From assembly GCA_002631855.1 (NCBI GenBank), contig NTLF01000019.1:248001-312000 (forward strand): a DNA stretch of 64,000 bases, written 5' to 3'. The notes beneath the pieces were generated by a model, which made no database searches, was not told where the DNA came from, and saw nothing but the letters and a program-made list of their open reading frames with translations. Of the stretch, positions 12,384-23,051 are shown piece after piece. Numbering within the stretch: the first letter of the stretch is position 1; every line of letters starts with the position of its first letter. Position numbers and translations under genes: made by a program. This DNA comes from Zunongwangia sp. ESRF-bin46. GTDB lineage: Bacteria > Bacteroidota > Bacteroidia > Flavobacteriales > Flavobacteriaceae.

Positions 12384-12767
12384 TTACCCAAGAATCTTTG
12401 TTCTTTCTGGATGTAAAGTTATGTGCTTGAGCAATAGCTTTATAGACATAACAAGGTTAAGAATTAAAAAGCCCGAACCAATAAACAGTAATTTTTGAGC
12501 AGAGACAGTAAATGCTGAAAACTCTGATAATTCAGAAAACAGGGCAAGAAACATATATAGGTTTAAAATAATAAGAAGTGAAGCCAAAAAGACTCCGATT
12601 CCTTTTTTATTGAAAATTAGTTGTGACACTACAAGAACTAACAAGATAAAAGCTATAGGGTTTAAAAGTGTGGCTGTTGAAACCCAATAAAAGAGAATGG
12701 CCAACACAAGGTATAATTCTGGCATCCAATAGAGTAAAGGCTTAATATATTTTAACGTAATCCCCAT
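12384..12767 (-). CDS. small hypothetical multi-TM membrane protein
   Basis: 127 aa, four hydrophobic segments. Confidence 0.6.
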   Translation of the reverse strand: MGITLKYIKPLLYWMPELYLVLAILFYWVSTATLLNPIAFILLVLVVSQLIFNKKGIGVFLASLLIILNLYMFLALFSELSEFSAFTVSAQKLLFIGSGFLILNLVMSIKLLLKHITLHPERTKILG

Positions 12768-12888
12768 GTCGTTTATATTACCATATAATAGATGGGTACT
12801 TGACAGGATGGTTGCGTAGTATTTAGCCTAAATTTTTAAGAATATTTAGGATAAAAACACAAAAAACTAACTATTAAACAGTTATGGT

Positions 12889-13119
12889 TTATCTTTTTAT
12901 TAATTTCTTTAATAATCCTTCCAGACCGTTTAATTTGATTTCATACATCTCTTGCATTAAATTACCTAACTTTCCTTGTGGAAACCCTTTCTGTTTAAAC
13001 CAAACGTAATAAGGTTCAGGGATGTTGACCAAGTACTGGTCTTTATATTTACCGAAGGGCATTTTATAGTTTGCCAATTCTTCTAAGTGTTTGGGGTCTG
13101 GGTTATTTCCAGCGTTCAT
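12889..13119 (-). CDS. DUF3820 family protein
   Basis: YKMPFGKYKDQYLVNIPEPYYVWFKQKGFPQGKLGNLM. Confidence 0.85.
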   Translation of the reverse strand: MNAGNNPDPKHLEELANYKMPFGKYKDQYLVNIPEPYYVWFKQKGFPQGKLGNLMQEMYEIKLNGLEGLLKKLIKR

Positions 13120-13639
13120 AGGCTTTTAATTGATTGGCTATATGCTGTCGCCAGCGGTATTCTTCTTTTTTGTTCTTAGAGTGATCGCTTTCCAAATCAT
13201 ATTGATTTTGAAGGTTTTGTCGTTCTAATTCTGTTTTTTGGTACAGCGCCCCTATTTCTTCTTTTATATTTTTTGAAAATTCAGCTTTAGCAATGCGTTT
13301 TCGTAGGATGCGGGCGTGCAGTTCTGAAATATCAAAATGGGTCTGCTCGTGTTTTAAAATATATTCTGAAACTTTTCCGGGTTTAAACCAAGATTGTTCA
13401 GGGTAAAAATTACAAGTTACACTGTGCTGCATAGCACGTTTTCCATTTTTTTCAGTGTAAGAAAATGAAAAAGACATTCCGCTGTTGGTACTGGCTACAA
13501 AATTAGCCCCAGGTTTAGGGGTTCCTCTAAAGTCCTCCCAGGTAAGTTGCCTGGTTTCATTCCAAGCGATTTTCTCCTTATTTTCTCCTGAAGTAAAAAA
13601 GGAAAGCGTAAACAATAAAATTATGGTAAAGAGTTTCAT
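13103..13639 (-). CDS. DUF922-like secreted protein with HExxH motif
   Basis: LTWEDFRGTPKPGANFVASTNSGMSFSF ... ILKHEQTHFDISELHARILRKRI. Confidence 0.8.
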   Translation of the reverse strand: MKLFTIILLFTLSFFTSGENKEKIAWNETRQLTWEDFRGTPKPGANFVASTNSGMSFSFSYTEKNGKRAMQHSVTCNFYPEQSWFKPGKVSEYILKHEQTHFDISELHARILRKRIAKAEFSKNIKEEIGALYQKTELERQNLQNQYDLESDHSKNKKEEYRWRQHIANQLKAYERWK

Positions 13640-13689
13640 AAAGATTGAAACGCAAAAATCTTGCCTTTATTGAATTAATGCAAAACTGA

Positions 13690-14094
13690 TTACCCCCAAT
13701 TAAAGGTAACAACCTTTTCAATATCTGGATGTAAACTGTAATGCACCGGACAGGTACTTGCTGTTTTTTCCAATATCTTTTTATGCTTTTCTTCTAAAAT
13801 ACTAGGTAAGTTAAAAACCACTTCAATTTTTGAAATACGCCGTGGGTTGCTGGCCATGGTTTTGGTAACGGTTGCTGTGCTCCCTTTTAAATCTATTTGT
13901 AGGTCGTTTGCCTTGATGTCCATAACGGTTAGCATACAGTTGGCCAAACCAGTTGCTACGGTATCGGTTGGTGAAAAAGCTTCTCCTTTACCATGATTGT
14001 CTGTCGGCGCATCGGTTATATATTTGTTACCCGATTTTAGGTGTTCACATTCTGTACGAAGGTCCCCAAGGTACGTTACTCTTGCTGTGCTCAT
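13690..14094 (-). CDS. OsmC family protein
   Basis: TVATGLANCMLTVMDIKA ... STCPVHYSLHPDIE. Confidence 0.9.
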   Translation of the reverse strand: MSTARVTYLGDLRTECEHLKSGNKYITDAPTDNHGKGEAFSPTDTVATGLANCMLTVMDIKANDLQIDLKGSTATVTKTMASNPRRISKIEVVFNLPSILEEKHKKILEKTASTCPVHYSLHPDIEKVVTFNWG

Positions 14095-15998
14095 TCTGCT
14101 TCTTTAAACTGAAGGTCTTCATCGTAGTTTACAATATAAACGGCATTGTTCTGGTATCCGGAAAGCAATTTGTTGGTGTACTGAAATTTGTTTTCTATAT
14201 ACTCGGTAACAAAGTTGTTTTCACTGGCTTTATACATATCATCTGCAGAAGCTAATCGCAACAACACATCATACATAATATCAAATCCTCTAACTGCATA
14301 ACGGTTGGGCAATACACCGTATTCATTTTTATAACTGATTAAAAACGGATCTTTTTCGTTGAAATCATAGTTTTTATTAACCGATGGAAACGTAAACTTT
14401 AACTTTGCCAAGTGCATGTTCGATACATCATGATAATCATAGGCCTTATTTTTATCAAGCGCTAACAGACGCAATCTATGACTCTTAGGCATTCCGTTTA
14501 GAAGCCCAACTACATTACTGACCAAAACCGGGTCACTGGAGGCCAGCACAACCCAGTTTTCACGTTCTGTATCTACTTTTGCAGCAATATCACGCTGATA
14601 TAAATAACCACCTTCACGTGGCGAAACTGTCTTTGCAGTAGGTATTTGCGATGTGATTTTCTGCTTTTCGGCACTGTGCTTCGCATCGCTAATGATGATT
14701 AGGTTTTTCCCTGCTGATTTTTCAACTAAATAATCCATCATCCTTGCACGAAGCATATCATCTGTAGGTAACGTTTGAAAAAGATTAGGGTACATTCTAA
14801 TCTCTTTGTTGCTTAAAGGTGAAAATACTGGAATGTTATTGCTTCGTAAAGTAGCAGCTGCTTTGTCAACATTTTTACTTAACAAGGGTCCAATAACCGC
14901 ATCCATATTTTTAAAATTATTCCCTGCAATTATATTTCCTACTTTCGTGGCACTACGTTCAGTATCATACACTTGAAGGTTAACAGAAATACCTTTGTCT
15001 TTAGCAAATTCGGCTGCCATTAACACACCGCTGTAAAAATCGAGCGCAATGCGTAAAACTGAGTTAGACTTCAACAAATCTTCATTGGCCTTTGTAGAGT
15101 CTGAAACCACCTCTCGAAGTTCAAAAGGTAACAACACAGCAACATTCTTTTCAGATTTATTTGATATATAGTTTTCTAGATTAACCGGAGTCGCTTTTTC
15201 AGAAACACCAACTAAATTTTCTTTTGGGATCTTCAAAATCATACCGTCCTTTAAGCCTTCTTTAGCATACGGGTTCAGGGCAATAATTTCTTCTTCTGAA
15301 AGACCTAATTTTACTTTTAATCGGTAAAAACCTTCTTTGGGCTGTACTTCGTATAAGTCGTATTTTTCGTTATCAATGCTAGCAGACTCTGTTGTAGAAA
15401 TATCTGGAACATTCAAAACAGTACCGATTGCAATATTTTTATCAAGACCGGGATTAAGTTTTTTCAATTCGGCAATAGTGGTATTATACTTTCTAGCAAT
15501 ACCGTAAATAGTTTCTTTGGGAGCTACTTTATGCGTGTTGGTTTCAGTATTTTCTGTAGTTTCAGAAACAGTTGTTGTTGGAGTTACTTTTTCTGAAATA
15601 GGAATACGGATTTTCTCGCCTTTTTTAAGCTGTCTTGAATATAACTCCTTATTATATTTCTTTATATCATCTTGTGAAACATTGTACTCTTGCGAAATGC
15701 TAAAAAGAGTTTCCTTTCGTTTAACACGATGCTCTTTGAAAGTGACACTTGTTGCTCCAGAGTTTGAAATTACATTTGAAGAACGAGGCAAAATAATAAT
15801 TGTATTTGCACCAATACCATTTTTAGCATCAGGATTTAATCGATAAATGGCGCTTTCTGTAGTGCCATATTTTTGGGCAATACTATAAATTGTCTCTCCT
15901 GCTTTTACTTTATGGCTTCTATACTGCTGCTGTTGGGTTGCAATACCACAGCCCATGTTAAGCGTGCATATTAAAAAAAGGTATATAAAATGCTTCAA
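14091..15998 (-). CDS. LysM-repeat protein with C-terminal periplasmic-binding (ABC substrate-binding-like) domain
   Basis: four LysM-like repeats (YRSHKVKAGETIYSIAQKYGTT etc.) then NVAVLLPFELRE...DFYSGVLMAAEFAK. Confidence 0.88.
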   Translation of the reverse strand: MKHFIYLFLICTLNMGCGIATQQQQYRSHKVKAGETIYSIAQKYGTTESAIYRLNPDAKNGIGANTIIILPRSSNVISNSGATSVTFKEHRVKRKETLFSISQEYNVSQDDIKKYNKELYSRQLKKGEKIRIPISEKVTPTTTVSETTENTETNTHKVAPKETIYGIARKYNTTIAELKKLNPGLDKNIAIGTVLNVPDISTTESASIDNEKYDLYEVQPKEGFYRLKVKLGLSEEEIIALNPYAKEGLKDGMILKIPKENLVGVSEKATPVNLENYISNKSEKNVAVLLPFELREVVSDSTKANEDLLKSNSVLRIALDFYSGVLMAAEFAKDKGISVNLQVYDTERSATKVGNIIAGNNFKNMDAVIGPLLSKNVDKAAATLRSNNIPVFSPLSNKEIRMYPNLFQTLPTDDMLRARMMDYLVEKSAGKNLIIISDAKHSAEKQKITSQIPTAKTVSPREGGYLYQRDIAAKVDTERENWVVLASSDPVLVSNVVGLLNGMPKSHRLRLLALDKNKAYDYHDVSNMHLAKLKFTFPSVNKNYDFNEKDPFLISYKNEYGVLPNRYAVRGFDIMYDVLLRLASADDMYKASENNFVTEYIENKFQYTNKLLSGYQNNAVYIVNYDEDLQFKEAE

Positions 15999-16026
15999 AA
16001 TATGTATTTAAGTTAAATAATGAACC

Positions 16027-17562
16027 TTACTCCCATTCAATGGTCGCTGGCGGCTTGGAACTAATATCGTATACTACTCTATTAACGCCTTTTACTCGGT
16101 TTATTATATGATTACTGGTTTCTTGCAAAAACTCATAAGGTAAATTCACCCAGTCTGCCGTCATTCCATCGGTAGATTCTACCGCTCTTAATGCTACTAC
16201 TTTTTCGTATGTTCGTTCATCTCCCATCACTCCAACACTCTGTACTGGAAGCAATATGGCTCCAGCTTGCCATACTTTATCGTATAAATCCCATTTTCTA
16301 AGTCCGTCGATAAAAATAGCATCTACTTCTTGTAATATACGAACTTTTTCAGCGGTAATATCACCTAAAATACGAATGGCCAATCCAGGCCCCGGAAATG
16401 GATGTCTTCCTAAAAGCTTCTTATCTATTCCCATTTCGGCCCCTACGCGTCGTACTTCATCTTTAAAAAGCATACGTAATGGCTCTACCACTTTCAGTTT
16501 CATAAAATCTGGCAAACCACCTACGTTGTGATGTGATTTAATAGTTACCGAAGGACCATTAACTGAAACACTTTCAATAACATCCGGATAAATAGTCCCC
16601 TGTGCCAACCAATCTACATTCTGTACTTGGTGGGCTTCATCATCAAACACTTCAATAAAAGCATTACCAATGGCTTTCCGTTTTAATTCAGGGTCGCTTA
16701 TATCTTTTAGAGCTTCCAAAAAGCGTACCGAAGCGTCTACACCTTTTACATTTAAGCCCATATCTTTATATTGTGATAGTACATCACTAAATTCATTTTT
16801 CCGAAGCAATCCGTTATTAACGAAAATACAATAGAGGTTCTTACCTATCGCTTTGTGTAACAGAATAGCAGCTACAGTAGAATCTACACCACCGCTTAAC
16901 CCTAATACTACTTTGTCATCCCCTAATTGCTCTTTAAGCGCATCAACTGTCGTGTCTACAAAAGCAGCAGGTGTCCAACTTTGCTCAACACCAGCAATAT
17001 GCACTAAAAAGTTTTCTAGCAATTGCTTCCCGTCTGTTGTATGATATACTTCTGGGTGAAATTGAATCGCATAAATTTTTTCGCCTTCAATATGGTATGC
17101 TGCATTGAGCACATCTGGTGTGCTTGCCAAACGAACACCGTTTTCAGGAAGTTGAGCAATGGTATCACTATGGCTCATCCAAACCTGTGTTCCTTCTGAA
17201 ATACCTTTAAAAAGAGAAGCATCAGCCTTAATCATAGAAAGTTTGGCTCTACCATATTCCCGAATATTCGAGGGCTCTACACTACCGCCGTTAAAATGAG
17301 CGATATATTGAGCTCCATAACAAACCGCCAGCATAGGCAATTTACCTTTTATACGGGATAAATCTGGGTGTGGCGCATCTTCGGCACGAACCGAAAACGG
17401 ACTTCCCGATAGGATTACGGCTTTAAACTCATCTAAGCTTTCTGGAATATTGTGATAGGGGTGGATTTCGCAGTAAATGTTCAGCTCTCGCACACGTCGT
17501 GCTATTAGCTGTGTGTACTGCGAACCAAAATCTAAAATAAGGACGTTGTTTTGCATAGGCAA
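16027..17562 (-). CDS. guaA: GMP synthase (glutamine-hydrolysing)
   Basis: [36 protein letters not shown]-term KPPATIEWE. Confidence 0.98.
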   Translation of the reverse strand: MPMQNNVLILDFGSQYTQLIARRVRELNIYCEIHPYHNIPESLDEFKAVILSGSPFSVRAEDAPHPDLSRIKGKLPMLAVCYGAQYIAHFNGGSVEPSNIREYGRAKLSMIKADASLFKGISEGTQVWMSHSDTIAQLPENGVRLASTPDVLNAAYHIEGEKIYAIQFHPEVYHTTDGKQLLENFLVHIAGVEQSWTPAAFVDTTVDALKEQLGDDKVVLGLSGGVDSTVAAILLHKAIGKNLYCIFVNNGLLRKNEFSDVLSQYKDMGLNVKGVDASVRFLEALKDISDPELKRKAIGNAFIEVFDDEAHQVQNVDWLAQGTIYPDVIESVSVNGPSVTIKSHHNVGGLPDFMKLKVVEPLRMLFKDEVRRVGAEMGIDKKLLGRHPFPGPGLAIRILGDITAEKVRILQEVDAIFIDGLRKWDLYDKVWQAGAILLPVQSVGVMGDERTYEKVVALRAVESTDGMTADWVNLPYEFLQETSNHIINRVKGVNRVVYDISSKPPATIEWE

Positions 17563-17631
17563 AAATAATTGAAAAATAAGGTTAGGAAAACCTTATCCTG
17601 CTTTTTTTATAAATTTTTATGTTTTCGTTTT

Positions 17632-18657
17632 TCATTCCCATCCCATTGTTGCACTTACAGGATAATGATCTGAAAACGATTTTTCCATTGTATTAAATTT
17701 CAGAACTCCAAAATCTTCTGAAGCCAATATATAATCAATCCGCATAGGGTAAAAATCAAATTTAAAGGTAGTACCAATACCGTTCCCCCTTTTTAAAAAG
17801 GCGTCTTGCATTGTGGTTGTCATACTTTTATAAACATATGAAAATGAGGTGTTATTAAAATCCCCCATAACTAAAGTTCTATAAGGGCTTTTCTCATTGT
17901 GTTCTTTAATCTTGGCCACTTGTCCCTCTTGTTTTACAAAAGCATCGGTGATTCGCCTTCGCAATCTGGTTTTATCATTTTCTTGCAAGTAACTCACTCT
18001 AGGCTTAATGCCCATAGACTGTAAATGCACATTATAAACCCTTAGTGTATCCTCACCTTTAACAATATCTGCGTAAATGGTATTGTTTGATGTTTCAGAA
18101 AAGTTGAAAGCTCCTTTATTTACAATAGGGTATTTTGAAAAAATAGCGTGTCCTAATTTATTTTTTTCTTTAAAGTTGATATGTTGATATGGGTATTCAG
18201 AAAAATCTACCTTATTTTCAATATAATATTCTTGCACTGAAATTACATCAGGTTTTTCTTCATTTATAATTTCTGAAAATGTTTTTGATACTTTTTCTGA
18301 AGCGGGGTTATCTTCGTAAGCATTAAATAATCGTACATTATATGAAAGCACACGGATAGTTTTTTTATACTCAGAAGTATCTTCTTCCGAAGAAATCTCA
18401 AAAAAAGGATTGAAATAAAAATAAGCAATCACTAAAATTATGGTGGAAACTAAAAATTGCCTTTTCATCCTTACAAGCCAATAGATAGCAAAAAGAATAT
18501 TCAATAAAATTAATGGTGATACCAATAAGCTAAGCAAGGATAATGTTGGGAATTTTGACGGCGGCAAATACGGTAACACGAATGAAAGTAATAGCAAAAA
18601 CGCCACCAGCGAATTGCACCAGAATAAAACTTTAGATATCAGCCCCCCTTTTTTCAC
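17632..18657 (-). CDS. endonuclease/exonuclease/phosphatase family membrane protein
   Basis: TM N-terminus; VLSYNVRLFN, SVQEYY, VMGDFNNT, RIDYILAS, SDHYPVSA. Confidence 0.9.
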   Translation of the reverse strand: MKKGGLISKVLFWCNSLVAFLLLLSFVLPYLPPSKFPTLSLLSLLVSPLILLNILFAIYWLVRMKRQFLVSTIILVIAYFYFNPFFEISSEEDTSEYKKTIRVLSYNVRLFNAYEDNPASEKVSKTFSEIINEEKPDVISVQEYYIENKVDFSEYPYQHINFKEKNKLGHAIFSKYPIVNKGAFNFSETSNNTIYADIVKGEDTLRVYNVHLQSMGIKPRVSYLQENDKTRLRRRITDAFVKQEGQVAKIKEHNEKSPYRTLVMGDFNNTSFSYVYKSMTTTMQDAFLKRGNGIGTTFKFDFYPMRIDYILASEDFGVLKFNTMEKSFSDHYPVSATMGWE

Positions 18658-18659
18658 TG

Positions 18660-19532
18660 TTAATCGTCTTTTCCAGCTTTAAATAAAAAGTCTTTTTCGG
18701 CTTTCGTTAAACTATCATAGCCACTTTTACCAATTTTGTCTAAAATTTCATCAATCTTTTTCTGATTGTCATTTTTAGCATCGGTAGTTGTTCTTTTTGC
18801 AGCTGTTTTTTTATTACGGTGTACTTTGGTAAATGGCTTCTTTTTTCGGGGTTTAAACAAGTTTTCTACCCAATCGATTAAGTTTTCAAACCACTCACCT
18901 ATATCGTTCCCTTTCTGAAGCTGTCGTGCATATACAAAACCGAATATAGCCCCACCAATATGTGCTAAACGGCCACCAGCATTACCACTACTTGGTAACA
19001 GAATCAAATCGAGCAACACTAAAACCAAAGCAATTTGCCATAATTTAATTCGGAACCTAAAAATCATCACTTCTGCATTGGGTGTATATGTTGCGATAAA
19101 CACCATAATAGCAGTTACCGCACCTGAAGCACCTATTAACCCAGCAGTACTCCCTATTAAAGCAGGAAAAACGTTATGAGTAATTAGGTACAATAATCCG
19201 CCAAACAAGGCTCCTAACAAGTAAATCGTCAGAAATCGTTTTTCGTCAAAAAGGTTTAATACAAAACGTCCAAACCAATAGAGCCATAGCATATTAAAGA
19301 GAATATGGAAAAACCCAAAATGTAAAAAGGAATACGTTAACAAAGACCAAGGCTGCAATAAAACGCTGCCAAAACTTTCTGGTAGCACAAACCATTGTAC
19401 CAATTGTCCCGGTCCCATGCCCATAAAAAACGCTAACAAACGCACAGCCAAAAAAATGACTGCATTGATAGCAATCAGTTTGATGATGATGCTTGAGGTT
19501 TTAAATTGATATTTTAAACTGTTCGTATCCAT
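18660..19532 (-). CDS. rhomboid family intramembrane serine protease
   Basis: GSTAGLIGASGAVTAIM and RLAHIGGAIFGFVYA; C-terminal extension LDKIGKSGYDSLTKAEKDFLF. Confidence 0.92.
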   Translation of the reverse strand: MDTNSLKYQFKTSSIIIKLIAINAVIFLAVRLLAFFMGMGPGQLVQWFVLPESFGSVLLQPWSLLTYSFLHFGFFHILFNMLWLYWFGRFVLNLFDEKRFLTIYLLGALFGGLLYLITHNVFPALIGSTAGLIGASGAVTAIMVFIATYTPNAEVMIFRFRIKLWQIALVLVLLDLILLPSSGNAGGRLAHIGGAIFGFVYARQLQKGNDIGEWFENLIDWVENLFKPRKKKPFTKVHRNKKTAAKRTTTDAKNDNQKKIDEILDKIGKSGYDSLTKAEKDFLFKAGKDD

Positions 19533-19534
19533 TG

Positions 19535-20269
19535 TTAATTCCAGCGATGTGAATCAAAACTATTTTTTTTCCAATAGTAGGCCATAATAAAACCAAATAT
19601 AGCCCCACCAATATGTGCCCAATGTGCAATACCAAATGGTGATCCCGTAATTCCGAAGAACAAGTCTCCGGCAATAATCAGAGGGATAAAGTATTTTGCT
19701 TTTATAGGAATTGGTAGAAATATAAGCATCAATTCTATATTTGGGAACATTAATCCAAATGCTACCAATATTCCATAAATTGCACCTGAAGCACCAACGG
19801 CGGGTGTATTAAAGTTATTGTACAATGTTTGAATGGTTTCCTTTGAAACACTTTCCAATATTCCTGTATTATACTGTCCAGTTTCCAGCAAAGTCATTAT
19901 TTGCGATTGGTCCATTCCTGCTGCCATCAAAGCATCGTAACCACTATGTATTTGGTAATAATTAACCAAAGTGTGAATTAATGCGGCTCCAAAACCTGCC
20001 GAAAAATAGAAAAACAAGAACTTTTTCTGTCCCCAGCGCATTTCCAAAGGTGAACCAAATGCCCATAAAGCATACATGTTGAAAAGAATATGCATAAAGT
20101 TACCATGCATAAACATATGCGTAAGTGGTTGCCAAATTTGGAAGCTTGGGTTCTCAAAATAAAAAAGTGAAAACAACTTGTACGCTAAATCGCCTGAAAC
20201 TAAAGTTCCAATAAAACAAATAACGTTTATAATGATTAAAACCTTAACGGTTTCGGTTATTCTTCCCAT
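19535..20269 (-). CDS. rhomboid family intramembrane serine protease
   Basis: AVGASGAIYGILVAFG and IAHWAHIGGAIFGF. Confidence 0.92.
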   Translation of the reverse strand: MGRITETVKVLIIINVICFIGTLVSGDLAYKLFSLFYFENPSFQIWQPLTHMFMHGNFMHILFNMYALWAFGSPLEMRWGQKKFLFFYFSAGFGAALIHTLVNYYQIHSGYDALMAAGMDQSQIMTLLETGQYNTGILESVSKETIQTLYNNFNTPAVGASGAIYGILVAFGLMFPNIELMLIFLPIPIKAKYFIPLIIAGDLFFGITGSPFGIAHWAHIGGAIFGFIMAYYWKKNSFDSHRWN

Positions 20270-22120
20270 TTACATAAATTTTTTATCGAAGTCATTGGCG
20301 TCTAACGTTACCAAAACCGGTCGATTGTTTGGCGACACACTAGGTTCTTTACAAGCAAACAATTGATGCACCAAATGCAATTGTGCCTCTTGCTTTAAAG
20401 GTGTTCCCGTTTTTACCGCCATATTTTTTGCCATACTCTTTGCCAATAAATCATTTTGGCTAAAACCAGCATCTGGCACTTCTTCTTTTATATCTTTTAC
20501 TAATTGCGTTAGTACAGTTTCTACTTGGCTTTCAGCTATTGAAACCGGGATACCGCTAATTTCAACCGTTTCATCTTTTATTTCTGAAAAAACAAAACCC
20601 GTATGCTCCAATTGCTCTTTTAAATCTTCTAAAAACACCAAATCAGGGTTTGAAAAATTGAGTTGCAACGGAAATAACAATTGCTGACTCACGGCTTCCT
20701 GTACAGTAATATTCTTCAGTAATTCTTCATATAAAATACGTTGGTGCGCTAAATGTTGATGCACCACCAACATCCCATTTTTAATGGGGCTGATAATGTA
20801 TTTGTTTTGAAGCTGAAACGTGACCCGTAAATTTTCTTCTTGATCGGTTTCAAAAAGACTTCCAGAAACTTCTTCGCTTTCAAACTCGATGCTATCGTCT
20901 TGATCTACAACTGTAGTTTCATCATTTAAGCCTGTATATAGCGATTCCCAAGAAGCTGGTGTTTTTTTCTCCCGTTTAAAAGGAAATGAGATATTTTTTT
21001 GTTTTGGCTCACCCTTAAAAGGATTAAAATCCCTATCTACATCAATAGTAGGTGCAACCGGTGATTTTTTACTGTATTCATAGGGCGTATCAAAACCGGT
21101 GTCTTTATCAAAATCAAGTACTGGCGCAATACTGAATTGTCCTAAACTATGTTTAATAGTCGCCCGAAGCATCGCATAAATAGCATGCTCATCGTCAAAC
21201 TTAATTTCAGTTTTGGTAGGATGAATGTTTATATCGATGCTTTTGGTATCAACTTCCAAAAACAAAAAATACCCTGGGTTGGCTCCGTCTTTTAATAGGC
21301 CTTCAAAAGCAGCATTGACTGCGTGGTGCAAATACGCACTTTTTATAAAACGGTTGTTTACAAAGAAGAACTGTTCGCCCCTACTCTTTTTTGCGTATTC
21401 GGGCTTTATCACAAAGCCGTTTATTTTTAGCATTTCGGTTTCTTCGGAAACGGGAACGAGTTTTTCATTCATTTTATTTCCGAAGATATTTACAATGCGT
21501 TGTCTTTCATTGCTAGAGGGAAGATTAAACACATCACTCCCATTGTGGAACATTAAAAATTCTATTTGTGGATGCGCCAAAGCAACCCGATGAAACTCAT
21601 CGATAATATGACGGGTTTCTACATTGTTACTTTTTAAAAAATTGCGGCGCGCAGGAATGTTATAAAACAGATTTTTTACTGAAATAGTCGTGCCCTTGGC
21701 TACCACTTCGGGTTCTTGCTCGGTCACTTCACTGCCTTCAATCGTAATTTTAGTGCCAATTTCAGAAGCTTCGGTTTTTGTTTTTAATTCTACGTGGGCA
21801 ATTGCAGCAATAGATGCCAAGGCTTCGCCACGGAATCCTTTAGTATGCAGATTAAAAAGATCGTCTGCAGATTTTATTTTTGAAGTTGCGTGCCGTTCAA
21901 AACTTAATCGGGCATCGGTCGTGCTCATCCCAATACCATTGTCAATTACTTGGATGAGTGTTTTACCGGCATCTTTTACCACTAACTTTATGGAAGTTGC
22001 TTGTGCATCAATCGCATTTTCTAACAATTCCTTTACTACAGAGGCTGGGCGCTGTACCACTTCTCCCGCTGCTATTTGATTGGCGACGTGATCCGGTAAA
22101 AGTTGAATGATGTCGGTCAT
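20270..22120 (-). CDS. mutL: DNA mismatch repair protein MutL
   Basis: IIQLLPDHVANQIAAGEVVQRPASVVKELLENAIDA. Confidence 0.97.
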   Translation of the reverse strand: MTDIIQLLPDHVANQIAAGEVVQRPASVVKELLENAIDAQATSIKLVVKDAGKTLIQVIDNGIGMSTTDARLSFERHATSKIKSADDLFNLHTKGFRGEALASIAAIAHVELKTKTEASEIGTKITIEGSEVTEQEPEVVAKGTTISVKNLFYNIPARRNFLKSNNVETRHIIDEFHRVALAHPQIEFLMFHNGSDVFNLPSSNERQRIVNIFGNKMNEKLVPVSEETEMLKINGFVIKPEYAKKSRGEQFFFVNNRFIKSAYLHHAVNAAFEGLLKDGANPGYFLFLEVDTKSIDINIHPTKTEIKFDDEHAIYAMLRATIKHSLGQFSIAPVLDFDKDTGFDTPYEYSKKSPVAPTIDVDRDFNPFKGEPKQKNISFPFKREKKTPASWESLYTGLNDETTVVDQDDSIEFESEEVSGSLFETDQEENLRVTFQLQNKYIISPIKNGMLVVHQHLAHQRILYEELLKNITVQEAVSQQLLFPLQLNFSNPDLVFLEDLKEQLEHTGFVFSEIKDETVEISGIPVSIAESQVETVLTQLVKDIKEEVPDAGFSQNDLLAKSMAKNMAVKTGTPLKQEAQLHLVHQLFACKEPSVSPNNRPVLVTLDANDFDKKFM

Positions 22121-22125
22121 TGGCT

Positions 22126-22407
22126 TTAATAGAAAATTGACAGGTCAAAATCGATTATGTAGAGGAAAATAAAGATTAAAATAGCGACAATTAAAATGAT
22201 TGTTCGGTTAGCACGACGATCTTTTGACTGCTTAAGGTCTTCCCAAGCTGTATTTAACTTGCTCTTTAAACCAGAGTTACCGCCAACAGTGGTTCGATGT
22301 TCGTCAAATTTATGTTTAATGCTATAAGGACTTCCTTCCCCATCGTTCTTGTAATAACGTGGGCTATAATCGAATTTCTTGTTCTTTCGTGACTTTAATA
22401 TTCCCAT
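22126..22407 (-). CDS. small conserved flavobacterial membrane protein, single C-terminal TM
   Basis: 93 aa, basic N-terminus, C-term TIILIVAILIFIFLYIIDFDLSIFY; family often labelled 'riboflavin synthase subunit beta'. Confidence 0.7.
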   Translation of the reverse strand: MGILKSRKNKKFDYSPRYYKNDGEGSPYSIKHKFDEHRTTVGGNSGLKSKLNTAWEDLKQSKDRRANRTIILIVAILIFIFLYIIDFDLSIFY

Positions 22408-22552
22408 AATCCTTGTGTTTCAAATGTACTTAAAATACTGCAGTTTTTGGAGTGATTTGCAGTGGTTTCTTTTCAGATTACAATAACCATTCCGAAAGAA
22501 TAAATAGGTTTAAGGAATTTTCGGAAGATAACTTTCGAAGCGTGGTTTGGGT

Positions 22553-23050
22553 TTAAAATTTCGCGTCCTTACGCAATTGCGCCATTTTTATAGCAGCTAT
22601 AGCAGCTTCACTTCCTTTATTGCCGTGTTTACCACCGCTACGGTCTATGGATTGTTGTATATTGTTATCGGTAAGAACACAGAAAATAACGGGAATGTCG
22701 CTTTGCACATTAAGGTCTTTAATACCTTGGGTTACGCCATCGCATACAAAATCAAAGTGTTTTGTTTCGCCTTGTATTACGCTGCCTATGGCAATGACAG
22801 CATCGAGCATATCGTAGCTTTGTTGCATTTTTTTACAACCATAAATTAACTCGAAACTTCCGGGAACGTTCCAACGGACAATGTTTTCTTTAACCCCGCC
22901 ACAATCTAAAATAGCATCGAAAGCCCCTTGAAATAAGCCTTCGGTTATATTGTCATTCCATTCTGAAACAACAATCCCAAACCGAAAGTTTTTCGCGTTT
23001 GGGATTGTTGCTTTATCGTATTGTGATAAATTTTTATTTGCTGTTGCCAT
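22553..23050 (-). CDS. ribH: 6,7-dimethyl-8-ribityllumazine synthase
   Basis: FGIVVSEWND...VPGSFELIYGCKKM...AVIAIGSVIQGETKHFDFVC. Confidence 0.96.
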   Translation of the reverse strand: MATANKNLSQYDKATIPNAKNFRFGIVVSEWNDNITEGLFQGAFDAILDCGGVKENIVRWNVPGSFELIYGCKKMQQSYDMLDAVIAIGSVIQGETKHFDFVCDGVTQGIKDLNVQSDIPVIFCVLTDNNIQQSIDRSGGKHGNKGSEAAIAAIKMAQLRKDAKF

Positions 23051-23051
23051 A

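Noticed and set aside
21225-22079. Two >120-aa antisense ORFs within mutL
   Set aside because: Overlap a confidently identified core gene; no independent support.
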